A stretch of 64,000 nt of DNA from positions 1 through 64,000 of the forward strand of contig JAICQL010000003.1 of assembly GCA_025937895.1 (NCBI GenBank), in the 5' to 3' direction. Below the pieces are notes generated by a model. It ran no database searches. It worked only from the letters and a program-made list of their open reading frames with translations, and was not told the origin of the DNA. Positions 31,200 to 42,408 of the stretch are shown here, piece after piece. The stretch comes from Polyangiaceae bacterium. Lineage in GTDB: Bacteria > Myxococcota_A > Polyangia > Polyangiales > Polyangiaceae. Every line of letters starts with the position of its first letter. The first letter of the stretch is position 1. The position numbers were made by a program, and so were the translations under genes.

Positions 31200-32453
31200 T
31201 CAATCGTCCACGCTGCGCAGCGCCAGGTACTTCAGGTAGCGACCCTCGGGGTGCCCGATCATGACCGGATGGTCCAGCGCCTGCCCGGAGTCCATCACCA
31301 GCTGCAGCGAGCGGCCCGCGCGCAGCGCCGCCTGCGCCACGCTGTCGCGGAACGAGTCCACGTCGATCTGCGACGTGCAGCTCGCGGCCGCATATAGCCC
31401 GCCGGGCGCCAGCACGGCCAGCGCCAGGGTGTGCAGGCGCTCGTAGGCGCGCAGCGCTCGCCGGCGCTGCATGCGGTTGCGCGCGAAGCTCGGCGGATCG
31501 GTGATCACCACGTCGAACGTCTGCTGCTCGCGCGCCGCCGACTCCAGGTACTTGATGGCGTCACCGGTCACGAACTCGAACGCATCGGGATCGAAGCCGT
31601 TGAGCTCGGCGTTGTCGCGCGCGCGCGCCATCGCCTCCGGCGCGCGGTCCACGCTCACCACGCGCCGCGCTCCACCGCGTGCCGCGTGCAGGGAGAAGGC
31701 CCCGGTGTAGGCGTAGAGGTTGAGCACTGACGCGCCCTGACACCACTGGCCCAGGCTGCGCCGGTTCTCGCGATGATCGAGGAACAGGCCTGTCTTCTGC
31801 CCGGCACCAAGATCAGCGTAGAAGCGCAGACCGTGCTCCGAGACGATCAGCCGCTCGGGTGGGGGGCGGCCCGCCAGCACCTCCAGGCCGTCGCTGCCCT
31901 TCTGACAGATCCCCTTCAAGTCGGTGACTCGCTGCACGGCGCTGATCACCCACGGCAGCAGACGCGTGAGGGCACTGGAGTCCAGCGACACCATGGCGAA
32001 TGGCCCATACACATCCACCACGATCCCCGGCAGGCCATCGCCCTCGCCGTTGATCAGCCGGTATGCCGTGGTGAGCCCATTGGCGAGCAAGGGCCTGCGG
32101 CGCCGCGCGGCCCGCTCCACGCTCTGCTCGAACCAGGCCGCGTCCGGTACACGGCCCCGGCTGTAGATGCGCACCGACAGCGGTGACGCGGGATCGAAGA
32201 TGCCGATGCCGGTCCAGCCCTTGCAGTGTACGCGCAGCCAGCTACCGGGGGGCAGGTTGAGACCGGCAGGCAAGTGGTCGCGATAGATCCAGGGATGCCC
32301 CTTGCTGAGCGATGACTCGAGATCGCTCGCGACGTGTACGCTGGGTAGGCCATCTTTCGGATCACCGGGCGGCCAGGAGCCGGACTGACTGCGAGGAGAA
32401 CCGACGTTCATGCGGCCCACCGCCCTAGCGCGAATGTCGGGGTGATGCAACAC
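31200..32453 (-). CDS. Class I rRNA (cytosine) methyltransferase, RlmI-like
   Basis: PUA-like N-terminus (GHPWIYRDHL), VLNLYAYTGAFSLHA, VITDPPSFARN. Confidence 0.9.
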   Translation of the reverse strand: MLHHPDIRARAVGRMNVGSPRSQSGSWPPGDPKDGLPSVHVASDLESSLSKGHPWIYRDHLPAGLNLPPGSWLRVHCKGWTGIGIFDPASPLSVRIYSRGRVPDAAWFEQSVERAARRRRPLLANGLTTAYRLINGEGDGLPGIVVDVYGPFAMVSLDSSALTRLLPWVISAVQRVTDLKGICQKGSDGLEVLAGRPPPERLIVSEHGLRFYADLGAGQKTGLFLDHRENRRSLGQWCQGASVLNLYAYTGAFSLHAARGGARRVVSVDRAPEAMARARDNAELNGFDPDAFEFVTGDAIKYLESAAREQQTFDVVITDPPSFARNRMQRRRALRAYERLHTLALAVLAPGGLYAAASCTSQIDVDSFRDSVAQAALRAGRSLQLVMDSGQALDHPVMIGHPEGRYLKYLALRSVDD

Positions 32454-32464
32454 TCTTACCTGTC

Positions 32465-32821
32465 ATGGAGTCTGTTCGAATAGACCGCTGGCTGTGCGCC
32501 TCACGCCTGTACAAGACGCGCTCGTTGTCGCAGCAGGCGTGCACGGGCGGCCTGGTCAAGCTGAACGGTGCGCCCGTGCGTCCCAGCCACCCCGTCCGCC
32601 CCGGTGACGAGATCCGCGCAGAAGCGCCGCGCGGTCTGGTGGTCTGGGTGGTGACGGGGCTCGCGGAGAAGCGGCTGTCCGCGCCCGAGGCGCAGAAGCT
32701 GTATGAAGATCACTCGCCCCCACCGCCGCCGCGAGAAGAGAGCGTGGCGCCGCGCGCTCGCGGCACGGGCAGGCCGACGAAGGCAGAGCGGCGCGCGCTC
32801 GACCGTCTGCGCCACCTCTGA
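32465..32821 (+). CDS. RNA-binding S4 domain protein (Hsp15-like)
   Basis: RIDRWLCASRLYKTRSLSQQACTGGLVKLNG. Confidence 0.9.
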   Translation: MESVRIDRWLCASRLYKTRSLSQQACTGGLVKLNGAPVRPSHPVRPGDEIRAEAPRGLVVWVVTGLAEKRLSAPEAQKLYEDHSPPPPPREESVAPRARGTGRPTKAERRALDRLRHL

Positions 32822-32840
32822 CGCGGCGGCTCGGACACCG

Positions 32841-34463
32841 TCAACCGAACGGGCAGGGCGGGGCAGCGCGCCGCTCCGGCTGACTGCGGGGCAGGCGAAT
32901 CGTGAACGTGGTCCCCTGTCCGAGCTGGCTGCGCACCTGAATGCTGCCGTGATGCTCCTTGACGATGGCCTTGCAGATGGCCAGCCCCAGCCCGGAGCCA
33001 TCTTCCTGATGCTTCGTCGTGAAGCCGCAGACGAAGATCTGATCGAGGTGCTCCGCCGGGACCCCGATGCCGTCGTCCTTCACCTCGATCTCCACTTCGT
33101 CGCCCAGGCAGCGCGTCGCCAGGGTGATGGTGCCTCTGCCCCGCGCGCGCACGGCGTGCGCCGCGTTCACCATCAGATTGACCAGCACCTGGTTCAAGCG
33201 CCCGGGATAGCCCATCAGGGTGACCCCAGCCCCGAATTGCCTCTGGATCGAGACCTCATGACGCAGCTCGTGCTGCACGAGCGCCAGCGTCTCCTCGGCG
33301 ATTGCGTTCAGGTCCAGGGTGGATAGTCTTGCGTCCTCGCTGCAAGCGAAGCGGCGTAGCCGCTGTACAATCTCGCTGACCCGCGTGGAGCCGCTGCCCA
33401 CCACCCGCGCCGAGTCGCCCAGCACCTTCAGCAGACGCGTGACCGCCGGCGCGCAGAATGCATCCGGGTGGGCGTCGCGCAGCTCGACCGTCAGCTTCTC
33501 CAGTGCCTGCGCCAGCGTACGCTGCGTGCTGCTCACGGCGCTCAACGGTGTGCGAACCTCGTGCGCGATGCCCGTGAGCAACATGCCCAGGCTGGCCATC
33601 TTCTCCTTCTGCAGCAGCTGCAGCTGGGCGTCGCGCAGCTGCTGGTTGGCTGCTTCCAGCTCCAGGATGGCGTGCTTCTCCTGGGTGATGTCGTGCGCCG
33701 TGCCGGTGAGCCCGAACACGCTGCCCTGCTCGTTCTTCAGCGGGGCCAGCGTCGAGCAGAACCAGCGCGTGCTGCCGTCCTGATGCTGCAGGCGAAACTC
33801 GCAGCTCGGCTGCACCACCCCGGTCTCCTTCGTCAGCTCGGCACAGGCCCAGAGCCGCGGCAGATCGTCGGCGTGCACCAGCAGGTCAAAGCTCTGGCCC
33901 AGCAACTGTTGCTGCGTGTAGCCGAGCAGGCGCTGTGCATTGGGCGAGACGTAGGTGAACGCATCCTGGCGATCGAGCGCGAACACCAGCTCGCTAGCGT
34001 TCTCCACGAAGCCGCGGAAGCGGCCCTCGCTCTCCTGCAGCCGGCGCTCCACCTCCTTGCGTTGCGTCACGTCGGTCAGCGCGATCAGCCCCAGCGCTTC
34101 ACCGCCCAGCTGCCAGGACTGGATGTTGCACACCACCCATACCTGCGCGCCCGAGCTGGTGGTCAGTAGCAGCTCGCGATCGCGCACGCGCCCGGTGTCC
34201 CGCAGCTCTGCCATGATGGAGGCCCGCTCGGTGGCAGCAGCGTAGAAGTCCAGGGTGTGCCGCCCCACCAGCTGCTGAGCGGGCACGCCGACCAGCGCCG
34301 CCGTCTTCTCGTTGCAATACAGGATCTCGCCGTCGCTCTGGCGCGAGATCAAGAGCGGGATGGGCGACACCTCGGCCAGCGCGCGCAGCACCTCGTCGCG
34401 CGGCAAGCTGGTCCGGGAGCTCACCACCTCTGGGTCCCCGGCACGCTCCGGGGGAAGCAGCAC
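32841..34463 (-). CDS. PAS-domain sensor histidine kinase
   Basis: Two PAS domains, GIAHEVRTPLSAV, NQVLVNLMVNAAHAV, DDGIGV, GSGLGLAI. Confidence 0.93.
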   Translation of the reverse strand: MLLPPERAGDPEVVSSRTSLPRDEVLRALAEVSPIPLLISRQSDGEILYCNEKTAALVGVPAQQLVGRHTLDFYAAATERASIMAELRDTGRVRDRELLLTTSSGAQVWVVCNIQSWQLGGEALGLIALTDVTQRKEVERRLQESEGRFRGFVENASELVFALDRQDAFTYVSPNAQRLLGYTQQQLLGQSFDLLVHADDLPRLWACAELTKETGVVQPSCEFRLQHQDGSTRWFCSTLAPLKNEQGSVFGLTGTAHDITQEKHAILELEAANQQLRDAQLQLLQKEKMASLGMLLTGIAHEVRTPLSAVSSTQRTLAQALEKLTVELRDAHPDAFCAPAVTRLLKVLGDSARVVGSGSTRVSEIVQRLRRFACSEDARLSTLDLNAIAEETLALVQHELRHEVSIQRQFGAGVTLMGYPGRLNQVLVNLMVNAAHAVRARGRGTITLATRCLGDEVEIEVKDDGIGVPAEHLDQIFVCGFTTKHQEDGSGLGLAICKAIVKEHHGSIQVRSQLGQGTTFTIRLPRSQPERRAAPPCPFG

Positions 34464-34592
34464 GCGCGAGTCCGTCAGAGGCGTGCTCTCCGTTTTTCGC
34501 GCTGCAGAGCGTGAGTGCTCATCGTCAGTGCGATCTAAACCCGCACCTGGTGCTTGGCCAGTGTTTCGGCGCGAGCCGCCCGGAGCACGCTT

Positions 34593-35852
34593 TCAGTGCA
34601 GCCACCAGGCGAAGACTGTTCCAGCCGCCATGAACATCAGCCAGAGCGTCCAGTTCAGCTGGCTGCGCGACATGAACGGACGTTTCGGCGGTGGCGGCGG
34701 CGGGGGCAGGCTGGGCCGGGGCACGGGCGAGGGGGAGACCGTGCCCGTCGTCGTGGTGGTGCTCGTGCCCGCGTCCTTGGGCGGCGGAGCCTGGGGCTCG
34801 GCGAGCCAGCGCGCTCTCGCCTCCGGGCCAGCGTCGAGCGCGGCCACCGCCTCACGGATCAGGTTCCGGTGGTGCTCGATGCGGCCACCCAGGACGCGCT
34901 TGACCAGACCTCCGACACCCGCCGGCGGCACGACGATGCGCTCGTTGCGCAGGTACTGCTCGAGGGCATTCTTGAACTCCTCCGCCGACTGAAAGCGCAG
35001 CGCCAAGTCCCGCTGCAGCGCCTTCAGCACCACGGCCTCCAGCTCCTTGGGATAGCCGTTCATGATTTGCGTGGGACGCGGGATGCGCGCCTGGCGCACC
35101 AGCTCGATCGTATGCCGGCTGTCCTTGCCACGGAACAGACGGAAGCCCGTCGTCAGCTCGAACAACACGATGCCCAGCGAGAAGATGTCGCTGCGGCGAT
35201 CCAGCACCTCGGCGCGGGTCTGCTCGGGCGACATGTAGCCGACCTTGCCGCGCACGAACGGCGCACCATCAGCCCCCAGGCGCCCCACGGTGCTGGCCAC
35301 GCCGAAGTCCACCAGCTTCACGGTGCCGTCGAGGCCCACCAGGATGTTCTGCGGGGACATGTCGCAGTGGACCAGATTGCGTGGCACGCCCTTCTGATCC
35401 TTCATCTCGTGTGCGGCGTGCAGCCCGCCCGCCGTGTCGGCGATCAAGCGCACGGCATGCTCGGCGGGGATGGCGCGGCGCTTGTTGGCCTCGGAGATCA
35501 GCGCATGCAGCGCCGCTCCCTCCACCCACTCCATCACCATGTACAGGATGCCGTTGCTCTGGCTCACCTCGAACACGCGCACCACGTGCTGGTGGCGAAT
35601 GCCAGCGACCACCGCGCCTTCGACCAGGAACATGGTGCGAGCCTTGGGCTCGCGCGCCAGCTCCTCCCGGATCACCTTGATCGCAACGGGCTGGGTGTGT
35701 TTGCCACTCGTGTCACGCGCCACCCACACGCTCGCCATGCCGCCTTTGCCGATGAGGACCAGCAGCTCGTAGCGGCCGAGCGTGGTCCCCCGCAGGTAGG
35801 AGGGATCGAAGTCGCTGGCGAGCGCGTTCAGGTTTGCTTCGGGGCTGCTCAT
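34593..35852 (-). CDS. Ser/Thr protein kinase, non-RD (HCD), C-terminal tail anchor
   Basis: IGKGGMASVWVA, LVHCDMSPQNIL, VDFGVAS, terminal TM LWLMFMAAGTVFAWWLH. Confidence 0.92.
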   Translation of the reverse strand: MSSPEANLNALASDFDPSYLRGTTLGRYELLVLIGKGGMASVWVARDTSGKHTQPVAIKVIREELAREPKARTMFLVEGAVVAGIRHQHVVRVFEVSQSNGILYMVMEWVEGAALHALISEANKRRAIPAEHAVRLIADTAGGLHAAHEMKDQKGVPRNLVHCDMSPQNILVGLDGTVKLVDFGVASTVGRLGADGAPFVRGKVGYMSPEQTRAEVLDRRSDIFSLGIVLFELTTGFRLFRGKDSRHTIELVRQARIPRPTQIMNGYPKELEAVVLKALQRDLALRFQSAEEFKNALEQYLRNERIVVPPAGVGGLVKRVLGGRIEHHRNLIREAVAALDAGPEARARWLAEPQAPPPKDAGTSTTTTTGTVSPSPVPRPSLPPPPPPPKRPFMSRSQLNWTLWLMFMAAGTVFAWWLH

Positions 35853-36060
35853 GCTGGCTCGAACTGGGGCGGCGCGGGCGGCGGGCGCGCTGGAGGAGGA
35901 GAGACCGCAAACATGACTGATCTAGCTAGAAAGCCCCTCACGGCAAAGAGTGCTGGCAAGTACTCGGCCAACAGGCCATGCACAGCGCAGGCAGGTTTCC
36001 AGGTGTCGCTGCGGCGCGTCAGGCTTGCCAGCCCGCCATCGACTCGATAGGCCTCCCGCC

Positions 36061-36459
36061 GTGGACCATCTCATTCGGGTTGATGACATCCTCGCTGCGT
36101 TGATCGTGTCGCTGGTCATGATGCGGCGGCTGGAGGTGAAGAACACCCTGGCCGAGCACAACCCGACGGTGCCAGCGGAAGGTTTTGATACCTGGCGCCG
36201 CAAGGCGCTCCGGGCATACAACTGGGTTGCTGGCGCTTCTGCCGCCAAGGTCCTGGTCAGCGTGGCCTGGTACTGGGGCGGCATGCGCCTGGGCGTGCCG
36301 GCACCCTGGTTTCAGCTGGTGGGGTTGCTGGTGTTCATGACCTGGCTGCTGTGCCTGGTCTGGGCATGGAAGATGGCGACCGACGCCGCCGTGCTGCGCC
36401 GCCAGCTCGGCATTCAGCTGCGCCCACGCACTCCACGGCCCTCCGAATCCGGGCGCTAG
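36061..36459 (+). CDS. Hypothetical small membrane protein
   Basis: GTG start, two hydrophobic segments. Confidence 0.6.
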   Translation: MDHLIRVDDILAALIVSLVMMRRLEVKNTLAEHNPTVPAEGFDTWRRKALRAYNWVAGASAAKVLVSVAWYWGGMRLGVPAPWFQLVGLLVFMTWLLCLVWAWKMATDAAVLRRQLGIQLRPRTPRPSESGR

Positions 36460-36492
36460 GCTCGCGGCCCGCGCAGGACGCGGGCGCGCCTT

Positions 36493-37872
36493 TCACTCGC
36501 GAGCGCTCGCGGCGGCTGCGCCGGAGGCAGGAGGCGGCAGCGTGTCCTTGGGACGTTCCCTCAGGCAGCGCTCGATGCCCTCGACCAGCTCCGGGGCAGC
36601 GCCGTCCGGCAAGCTCGGATGGCCCATGACGTTGAACAACATGCGGCTTGCTGGAAACCAGACAATCAGCGCGCGGCCCTTGATGTTGTCGTAGGGCACA
36701 CCGGCGCCCATTGTGCCATCAGGGCGCAGCCAGGCGCGCGAGTCCAGACTGTTGTGGCGGTTGTCGCCCAGCACCCAGACCTCACCCGGCTTCACCTCGT
36801 ACGGGCCCTGGTGCTGGGGCATGCGATGCTCCTCGTACCAGGTCAGGTACGACTGATCGCCAAGGAACTCCACGTACAGCTCCCCGCTGTTTCGGCCGAA
36901 AGGTGCTCCGTCGTCCTCGCTGTACACGCCCACGCGACAGCTGGGCACGCGCCAGCCGTTGATGCTGGGATGGCCCGAGTCCACGGTGAGGATGTCACCC
37001 GGGATGGCGATGACCCGCTTGATAAAGTCTTGCCGCTCGTTGTTCGGATTGGTGTCGGGAAACTCGAACACCATCACGTCGCCACGCCCGGGTGGCAGCT
37101 GCTCGAACAGGCGATAATCCAGGAACGGGATCTTGGGTCCGTAGCTGAACTTGCTGACGAAGATGTGATCGCCGATCTGCAAGGTCGGCTTCATCGAACC
37201 GCTCGGGATCTTGAACGCCTCGATAACCACGGCGCGCAGCAGTAGCGCCACCAGGATGGCGATGCCGATCGACTCCGCATATTCGCGCAGCTCACTCTTG
37301 CGCCAGGGCGCAAGCTGCGTCGTGGCACGCTCTGCCGCGTCGGTGAAGGCCCGGTTGAAGCGGGCTGAATCGAAGGGCTCCGCCTTCAGCGCCAGGCTCA
37401 GCTCGCTCAGGGCCTCCTGCAAGGTGGCCAGCTGCGTGGCGCCGAGCTTCTGCGCGATGTCGGCCTCGTGCCGATCGAGCAAGCGATCGGTCTCTTCCAG
37501 CAGCTGGACCGCCGCCTCGTAGTCCTTGCGCGACTCGGTCGGAATGTCCGTCCTGCCGCCGGGGGAGAAGGGAGCGGAGAAAGGCAAGCGATGCCGGAAA
37601 TACCAGAGCAGCGCCTCCACCAAGGTGAACGCCACGATGCCTGCGGGCACGCTCTGATCGCGCGCCGCTTCATCGAAGGGCCCTGCCAGCTCGTGCGCGC
37701 TGAGCCAGTGGATCAGCCCCCAGGCGGCCACGGCGGGCACGACGAAGAACCAAAAGCCCCAGTAGAGGTAGCGCAGAGCTTCGGTGCGAGGGAGCGACGA
37801 GGACGACGGCAAGTTAGACGTGGCTGCCTTCTTACTCGGGCAGCCCCTCCTGGGCAACCAGTGCCGGTGCAA
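36493..37872 (-). CDS. lepB: Signal peptidase I with long N-terminal extension
   Basis: IPSGSMKPTLQIGDHIFVSK, IKRVIAIPGD, VLGDNRHNSLDSR. Confidence 0.95.
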   Translation of the reverse strand: MHRHWLPRRGCPSKKAATSNLPSSSSLPRTEALRYLYWGFWFFVVPAVAAWGLIHWLSAHELAGPFDEAARDQSVPAGIVAFTLVEALLWYFRHRLPFSAPFSPGGRTDIPTESRKDYEAAVQLLEETDRLLDRHEADIAQKLGATQLATLQEALSELSLALKAEPFDSARFNRAFTDAAERATTQLAPWRKSELREYAESIGIAILVALLLRAVVIEAFKIPSGSMKPTLQIGDHIFVSKFSYGPKIPFLDYRLFEQLPPGRGDVMVFEFPDTNPNNERQDFIKRVIAIPGDILTVDSGHPSINGWRVPSCRVGVYSEDDGAPFGRNSGELYVEFLGDQSYLTWYEEHRMPQHQGPYEVKPGEVWVLGDNRHNSLDSRAWLRPDGTMGAGVPYDNIKGRALIVWFPASRMLFNVMGHPSLPDGAAPELVEGIERCLRERPKDTLPPPASGAAAASARE

Positions 37873-37932
37873 GTGACCTGCCAGGGTCTGAGGCGAGCGC
37901 GACCGCCCCGGCGGCGCTCCAGCTTGGGGCGC

Positions 37933-39105
37933 TCATTCGCCGAGCTGAACCAGGTAATCGATTTTGGCCGCCTGGTCGCCGGCTGGCGGGGTGGATCGCC
38001 CCACCAGCGCGCTGTGATCGAACATCAGATAGTAGTTGCCCGGCTGCGCCTTGAACTCCAGGCGCAGGGGCTGACCCGCGCGCAGCTCCGCGTCGATCAC
38101 GGGTGCGGCGAGCAAGCGGGCAGGGCCTGGCTGATTGACGTAGCTGCGCAGCAGTGCGAGCGCTCGTGCCTCGGGCAGCACCAGCACGTCGACCGCCGCC
38201 ACGCCGTCCAGGCTGAGGTGCAGCGACAGCTTCTGATCGCTCTCGGGCACGTACAGGCCTCCGATCAGATCCTGCTGGCCCGAGTGGAGCTCCGTGCGAT
38301 CGTTGTCGATGGTCAGCTTGTCGGAGCTCCGCACCTGAAAGGGGCGGAACGGGCGCTGTCCCAGCGGCACCAGCCCCGTGCTGAACTCGGCATCGCCGCG
38401 CGCGGAGTGGCGGATGACCGTGAAGCCACGCTCGATTTGCCGCCGCACGATGTCCTGACCCACGGCGTTGGCGTCCACCCCCGTCACGCCGATGCCGATG
38501 TGGGCCAGCGCCGACTCTATCATCAAGGTACGAAAGGCGATGCCGGCCACGCTGCGCGGACGGAAGTAGATGTACATCGCGCCGTCCCGCTGCTGGAAGT
38601 CCGCGGCGTATTCCACCGTGCCGCTGCTGGAGAAGCCGAGCCGGCCGGTGAGATTGGTCCAGCCGTAGCCGCTGCCCGAGTAGCTGACGACGACGCTCTG
38701 GCGCTGCTCCTCGTCGATGACCCGCGCCTGGCAGCTGTCAGCGAAGAAGCGGCCGAGGACGGGCTCCGTATCGCTCAGCTTGAGCGGCGCGCCGCGGCGC
38801 TGCATCTCCACGCAGAAGCGCTCCAGCCCGAACTCGAGCAGATCAAAGCGCAGGGACTTGTTGGCAGGATCATTGACCACGCCGGCGCTGACCACCGAGA
38901 GCGCGCTGACCCCCAGCGCTTCCGAGCTCCCGCAGCCGCCCAGCAACGCGGGTATCAGCAACCCGGGTATCAGCAAGGCGGGTATCAGCAACCCAGCCCT
39001 CAGCAGGCTGTCCAGGCAGAGCCGGGCTGCGGCAGCTCGGCGAAGAAAGGACCCGGCGCGTTCACCCACGCTCAGCCGAGCAGCGCCGGAGCGCAGCGTT
39101 TTCAC
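37933..39105 (-). CDS. Lipoprotein of unknown function
   Basis: Positive n-region, repetitive hydrophobic h-region LLIPALLIPGLLIPALLGGC (lipobox); GTG start approximate. Confidence 0.78.
   Translation of the reverse strand: MKTLRSGAARLSVGERAGSFLRRAAAARLCLDSLLRAGLLIPALLIPGLLIPALLGGCGSSEALGVSALSVVSAGVVNDPANKSLRFDLLEFGLERFCVEMQRRGAPLKLSDTEPVLGRFFADSCQARVIDEEQRQSVVVSYSGSGYGWTNLTGRLGFSSSGTVEYAADFQQRDGAMYIYFRPRSVAGIAFRTLMIESALAHIGIGVTGVDANAVGQDIVRRQIERGFTVIRHSARGDAEFSTGLVPLGQRPFRPFQVRSSDKLTIDNDRTELHSGQQDLIGGLYVPESDQKLSLHLSLDGVAAVDVLVLPEARALALLRSYVNQPGPARLLAAPVIDAELRAGQPLRLEFKAQPGNYYLMFDHSALVGRSTPPAGDQAAKIDYLVQLGE
38943..39002. repeat. 15-bp tandem array encoding a signal-peptide h-region
   Basis: caacgcgggtatcag / caacccgggtatcag / caaggcgggtatcag / caacccagccctcag. 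Confidence 0.88.
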
Positions 39106-39163
39106 GGGCTCTGTATAGCCAATGGTTGACACCGCCTGCAACGCGCGAAAGTGTCTGGATTCG

Positions 39164-40177
39164 ATGACCTCGATGAGCGCAGCGCAGAAGATCGCGATCC
39201 TGGGCGCAGGTGCCTGGGGTACTGCGCTGGCGCAGCACCTGGGCTATCACGGGGTGCCGGTCACCTTGTGGGCGCGCCGCGCAGAGCTGGCAGGTGAGCT
39301 GCAGCGCACCCGCCAGAACGCGCTGCTACCGGGGGTCACGCTGAGCGCCGGCGTGAGCGTCAGCCAGGATCTGCAGCAGACGCTGAGCGGCGCAGGGCTG
39401 GTGCTGCTGGCGGCGCCTTCGCACACCGCCCGCGAGCTGCTCGCGCGCGCTGCGCCGGCGTGGCCGGCGGGTGCCACCCTGGTGAGCGCCGCCAAGGGCA
39501 TCGAGAACGACACCTTGCTCACGACCGGAGAGGTGGCGGAGCAGGTGCTGGGTGAGCGCCTGGGCGGGCGCATCGTGGTGCTCTCCGGGCCCAGCTTTGC
39601 CATGGAGGTGGCGGCAGGGCAGCCCACGAGCCTGGTAGCGGCCGCTGCCGATCTGGAGCTCGCGGAGTCCGTGCAGCGCCAGCTCTCTCTCGGTCGCCTG
39701 CGGGTCTACACCAGCACGGATCCGGCAGGTGTGCAGGTGGCCGGCGCCTTGAAGAACGTGATCGCCATCGCCGTGGGCGCGAGCGACGGCCTGGGCTTTG
39801 GGCAAAACGCGCGGGCCGCGCTGATCACGCGCGGTCTCTCCGAGATCGCCCGGCTCGGCGTGGCCAAGGGCGGGCGCGCTGCCACGGCGGCAGGGCTGGC
39901 AGGTCTGGGCGATCTGGTGCTGACCTGTACGGGAGACATGTCCCGCAATCGCACCGTCGGGTTTGAGCTCGGGCGGGGCCGGCCGCTGGCAGAGGTGCTG
40001 GCCAGGTTGGGGCATGTCGCCGAAGGTGTGACCACGGCGCGCAGTGCGGACGATCTGGCCCAGGCGCTCGGCGTCGAATTGCCGATCTGCGCGCAAGTTC
40101 GCCAGGTGCTGTACGCCGGCAAGCAGCCGCACGACGCGGTAGAGGACCTGATCCGGCGGCCTCTCGGGCGCGAGTAG
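39164..40177 (+). CDS. gpsA: NAD(P)-dependent glycerol-3-phosphate dehydrogenase
   Basis: ILGAGAWGTALAQHL, SAAKGIE, LSGPSFAMEV, KNVIAIAVGASDGL. Confidence 0.96.
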   Translation: MTSMSAAQKIAILGAGAWGTALAQHLGYHGVPVTLWARRAELAGELQRTRQNALLPGVTLSAGVSVSQDLQQTLSGAGLVLLAAPSHTARELLARAAPAWPAGATLVSAAKGIENDTLLTTGEVAEQVLGERLGGRIVVLSGPSFAMEVAAGQPTSLVAAAADLELAESVQRQLSLGRLRVYTSTDPAGVQVAGALKNVIAIAVGASDGLGFGQNARAALITRGLSEIARLGVAKGGRAATAAGLAGLGDLVLTCTGDMSRNRTVGFELGRGRPLAEVLARLGHVAEGVTTARSADDLAQALGVELPICAQVRQVLYAGKQPHDAVEDLIRRPLGRE

Positions 40178-40303
40178 GCAGAGCTCGAGCGCTCGAGCGC
40201 TCCGTCCCCCGGCTGCAGCAGGCGCGCCGCAGAAAGGCTCGACGGCCGGGCGTTGACGCTTTTGTGCATCTTCGCTCCCGCTTTGGCTAAACAGAGGAGC
40301 TAG

Positions 40304-42406
<2,103 letters not shown>

Positions 42407-42408
42407 GC

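Noticed and set aside
34554-36050. 498-aa plus-strand ORF
   Set aside because: Shadow of the 34593-35852 kinase, which has clear motifs
37468-39129. 553-aa plus-strand ORF
   Set aside because: Antisense to lepB and the lipoprotein gene; no recognisable motifs; the GYQQ repeats are the 15-bp array read on the other strand
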